Shown here: positions 61,937-64,000 of the stretch, piece after piece
Layout: every line of letters begins with the position of its first letter
Position numbering within the stretch: position 1 is the first letter of the stretch
NCBI RefSeq assembly: GCF_010731875.1
Contig: NZ_AP022595.1
Span: forward strand, 1,612,001 to 1,676,000
Direction: 5' to 3'
Length of the DNA stretch: 64,000 nt
From: Mycolicibacterium sarraceniae
GTDB lineage: Bacteria > Actinomycetota > Actinomycetes > Mycobacteriales > Mycobacteriaceae
The notes under the pieces: generated by a model
The model's input: the letters and a program-made list of their open reading frames with translations, nothing else
The model's database searches: none
Told to the model about the DNA's origin: nothing
Position numbers and translations under genes: made by a program

Positions 61937-62733
61937 GCGTGCTGGCGGGGCTGCTGGACGTCACCGCCTCCGGCACCGACACGTTCGTCGGCACCGAGAG
62001 TGGGCCGGCCGAGAAACGCTCCTACGGTGGCCATCTCGCCGCACAGGCCATGGCCGCGGCCTGCCACACCGTGGATGCCGAGAAGACGCCGACGAGTCTG
62101 CACGTGCAGTTCCTGCGGGGCGGCGATGCGGGCGCGCCGGTGGATTACGCCGTCGAACGCGTCTATGACGGGCGCACTGCGGCGTCGCGACGGGTGCTGG
62201 CTCGCCAGGAGGGCAGGCTACTGACTACCGCGACGATCGCGTTCTCGGCCGCCGCCGACGGACCCGAACACGCCGTACAGGCCACGGCGCCAACCGATCC
62301 CGGGCAGCTGCCCGCCACCGGTCCGATCGGGCCGGCCCCCTCGCTGCCGCTCGACGAAATCGACATTCGCTACGAGGATGACCGCAGCACAGGCGAATTC
62401 GTCCGCCGATTGTGGTGGCGGGTCACGGCACCGCTGGACGGCCAACCGTGGCTATCGCAGTGTGCGGCGGTCTACATCACCGACATCTACGGTATTGACC
62501 CGGTGTTGCAGGTGCACGGCCACACGATGACCGACCGCAGCCATCGCACCGCCACCACCGATTCGTCGATCTGGTTTCACCGGCCGATCCAGGCCACGGC
62601 GTGGAATCTGCTGGAGTCGCGCTCGCCGGCTGCCGCCCGCGGCCGCGGGCTGGTCACCCTGAATCTGTACGACGCGCAGCGGGTGCTCACCGCGACGCTG
62701 GTTCAGGAGGGTTTGGCGATCCTGCGCACCTGA
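61933..62733 (+). CDS. Acyl-CoA thioesterase (TesB-like double hot-dog)
   Basis: A 266-residue thioesterase: the N-terminal hot-dog (KRSYGGHLAAQAMAAACHTV, then LHVQFLRGGD) and the C-terminal hot-dog (DSSIWFHRPIQATAWNLLES) with the conserved SIWFHRP. It hydrolyses acyl-CoA. Start ATG 61933 overlaps the CoA-transferase stop. Its 3' end overlaps the convergent TetR gene by 31 bases. Confidence 0.88.
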   Translation: MSVLAGLLDVTASGTDTFVGTESGPAEKRSYGGHLAAQAMAAACHTVDAEKTPTSLHVQFLRGGDAGAPVDYAVERVYDGRTAASRRVLARQEGRLLTTATIAFSAAADGPEHAVQATAPTDPGQLPATGPIGPAPSLPLDEIDIRYEDDRSTGEFVRRLWWRVTAPLDGQPWLSQCAAVYITDIYGIDPVLQVHGHTMTDRSHRTATTDSSIWFHRPIQATAWNLLESRSPAAARGRGLVTLNLYDAQRVLTATLVQEGLAILRT

Positions 62734-63362
62734 GACCTGCGGGCGTGGCGCTCCCGCGCCAACGACCGGGTCTCCTCTGACGGCTGCGCGGCGAGCATCG
62801 CGGCGACGGTGTCGACGAGGTGGCTGGTGAACAACCGGTCGTCGGCGTGCGGCGCGGTGGTCGCCCGGCGGCCCAACTCGACTGCGGCGTAGACCAGCGC
62901 CCCCAACCGCGGGTGCAGGGTGGCGGCCACGGGATCGAACATCGGCTCGAGCAATCGGCGCCAGCGCCGCAGGCTGGCCGAGTGGCCGGTGAAATCGAAG
63001 GTGGGCACCGGCCGGTTCAGGAGATCGGCGTGGATGCGGAGAAAAGCCGGGCCGCCGTCAGTGTCGGCGAGCTTGGTGGCCAGCGGTGTCACCAGCGCCG
63101 AGGCCATCGAGCGGATCGACGGCGCCGCCGCGCCTTCGATCGCGTCCAGCAGCGCGTCGCGGCGGGCGTCGACCATCGGCAGATGCTTATCGGCGATCGC
63201 GGCCAGCACCCCGGCACGGTCGGTGAAGTGATATTGCACCGCCATCACATTGCGGGCTCCGGCCTCGCGGGCGATCTCCCGCAGGCTCACCGCGTCGACT
63301 CCTCGTTCAGCGAATAACCGTTCGGCGGTGGCTACCAGGTTGGCCGAGGTGCCAGCTGCCAT
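62703..63362 (-). CDS. TetR-family transcriptional regulator
   Basis: A 219-residue regulator. The helix-turn-helix is LVATAERLFAERGVDAVSLR followed by AREAGARNVMAVQYHFTDRA. It begins at ATG 63360-63362, sharing one base with the TAA of the upstream acyl-CoA dehydrogenase gene (TAATG), so it is translated from the same message. Probably controls this acyl-CoA cluster. The C-terminal ~20 residues overlap the thioesterase gene on the other strand. Confidence 0.87.
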   Translation of the reverse strand: MAAGTSANLVATAERLFAERGVDAVSLREIAREAGARNVMAVQYHFTDRAGVLAAIADKHLPMVDARRDALLDAIEGAAAPSIRSMASALVTPLATKLADTDGGPAFLRIHADLLNRPVPTFDFTGHSASLRRWRRLLEPMFDPVAATLHPRLGALVYAAVELGRRATTAPHADDRLFTSHLVDTVAAMLAAQPSEETRSLARERHARRSQVRRIAKPS

Positions 63363-64000
63363 TAGAGTTCGGCGACCTCGTGCTCGAGGAGTTCGGCCAA
63401 CCGGGCCTGGGCGGCCGCGCGGCGGGTCGGGATGTGCTGGGAGGGAAACAGCGTGTCGACCGGCGCGTACTCCTTGAGCGTGCGACGGGCCACCGTCAGC
63501 TTGTGCACCTCGGTGGGGCCGTCGGCGATGGCCAGCGACTCCGCACCCACCAGCATCTTCACGAACGGCATCTCATCGGAAACCCCCAGTGCGCCATGCA
63601 AATGCATGGCTCGCTGCACCACATCGTGCAGGATCTGCGGCATGGCCACCTTGACGGCGGCGATATCGCGGCGCACCTGCTGGTAGTCGTGGTACTTGTC
63701 GATCTTCCACGCGGTGCGCAACACCAGCAGCCGGAACTGCTCGATCTGGATCCAGCTGTCGGCGATCTTTTCCTGAGTCATCTGATAGTTGCCCAGCGGG
63801 CCTTGCCGGGTCTGGCGCGATACCGCCCGCTCGCACATCATGTCGAAAGCCTTGCGGGCTAACGCAATCGTGCGCATCGCGTGGTGCACGCGACCGCCGC
63901 CGAGCCGGGTCTGCGCGATCGCGAACGCCTGCCCCTCCCCGCCGAGCACATGATCGGCCGGCACCCGGACGTCGTTGTAACGGATGTAGCCGTGTCCGGC
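63362..64000 (-). CDS. Acyl-CoA dehydrogenase, C-terminal part (runs off the window)
   Basis: The visible C-terminal ~210 residues include RYNDVRVPADHVLG-type joint sequence, LGGGRVHHAMRTIALARKAF, QLLQ-like LGNYQMTQEKIADSWIQIEQ and the FAD-contact end QRAMHLHGALGVSDEMPFVK. ADGPTEVHKLTVARRTLKEY is the usual C-terminus. It matches the acyl-CoA dehydrogenase family, which removes hydrogens from alpha and beta carbons of acyl-CoA. The 5' end lies beyond position 64000. Confidence 0.93.
   Translation of the reverse strand, partial: AGHGYIRYNDVRVPADHVLGGEGQAFAIAQTRLGGGRVHHAMRTIALARKAFDMMCERAVSRQTRQGPLGNYQMTQEKIADSWIQIEQFRLLVLRTAWKIDKYHDYQQVRRDIAAVKVAMPQILHDVVQRAMHLHGALGVSDEMPFVKMLVGAESLAIADGPTEVHKLTVARRTLKEYAPVDTLFPSQHIPTRRAAAQARLAELLEHEVAEL

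Overview
The window is high-GC actinobacterial DNA whose gene content points to a mycobacterium, most likely a fast-growing environmental Mycolicibacterium-type species. Pointers are an Esp/ESX-associated gene triad, an MCE gene, F420-type luciferase-like and Ddn-like oxidoreductases, a mycofactocin-type SDR, an EspC-like protein, a PGRS glycine-rich protein, TreS-Mak and the actinobacterial recC-recB-recD order. No rRNA, tRNA or CRISPR array was recognised.

Layout. 1-2.2 kb: an espACD/espEFH-like triad plus a 41-codon antisense-strand gene. 2.2-8.2 kb: LipE-like hydrolase, a VOC protein with a truncated duplicate, a methyltransferase, a D-aminoacylase-like amidohydrolase, a rhomboid protease and a secreted protein. 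8.5-11.6 kb: Kup and an FAD monooxygenase. 11.6-21.5 kb: a catabolic/accessory stretch with LLM oxidoreductase, TetR, P450, crotonase, adenylyl cyclase, SDR and FadD, interspersed with gene remnants (SDR, ferredoxin, LLM). 21.7-25 kb: TetR-regulated MFS pump with twin operators, and an LLM enzyme. 25-27.5 kb: an orphan MCE gene split by a 1.3-kb IS3-family element with a 3-bp target duplication. 27.7-33 kb: SGNH hydrolase, divergent VWA paralogues, a HugZ/DUF2470 protein and a Gre-family factor. 33-37.2 kb: quinone oxidoreductase and the treS-mak trehalose-to-maltose-1-phosphate operon. 37.3-38.3 kb: decayed esterase and transposase remnants. 38.4-43.8 kb: a giant PGRS-type gene with ~650-bp macro-repeats and three G-tract frame breaks. 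44.4-52.7 kb: recC-recB-recD. 52.8-55.1 kb: a coupled three-gene redox operon (secreted proline-rich protein, bis-heme-type membrane protein, NuoF-like protein). 55.1-57.4 kb: an ECF41-type sigma factor divergent from NmrA and Ddn-like genes, with a candidate ECF41 promoter. 57.4-60 kb: a MarR-ABC exporter operon with a perfect palindromic operator. 60-64 kb: phosphoesterase, small proteins, CoA-transferase, thioesterase, TetR and the end of an acyl-CoA dehydrogenase gene.

The strongest regulatory signals are the twin 22-bp operators at 23.3 kb, the MarR palindrome at 59.55 kb, the ECF41-like promoter at 56.05 kb and an ATGTTG-N4-CAACAT palindrome upstream of the crotonase. The window is also rich in small decayed genes, and it carries a GTGAC-N6-GTCAC palindrome at two separate convergent gene ends. 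All family assignments are from reading the sequence; no database search was run.
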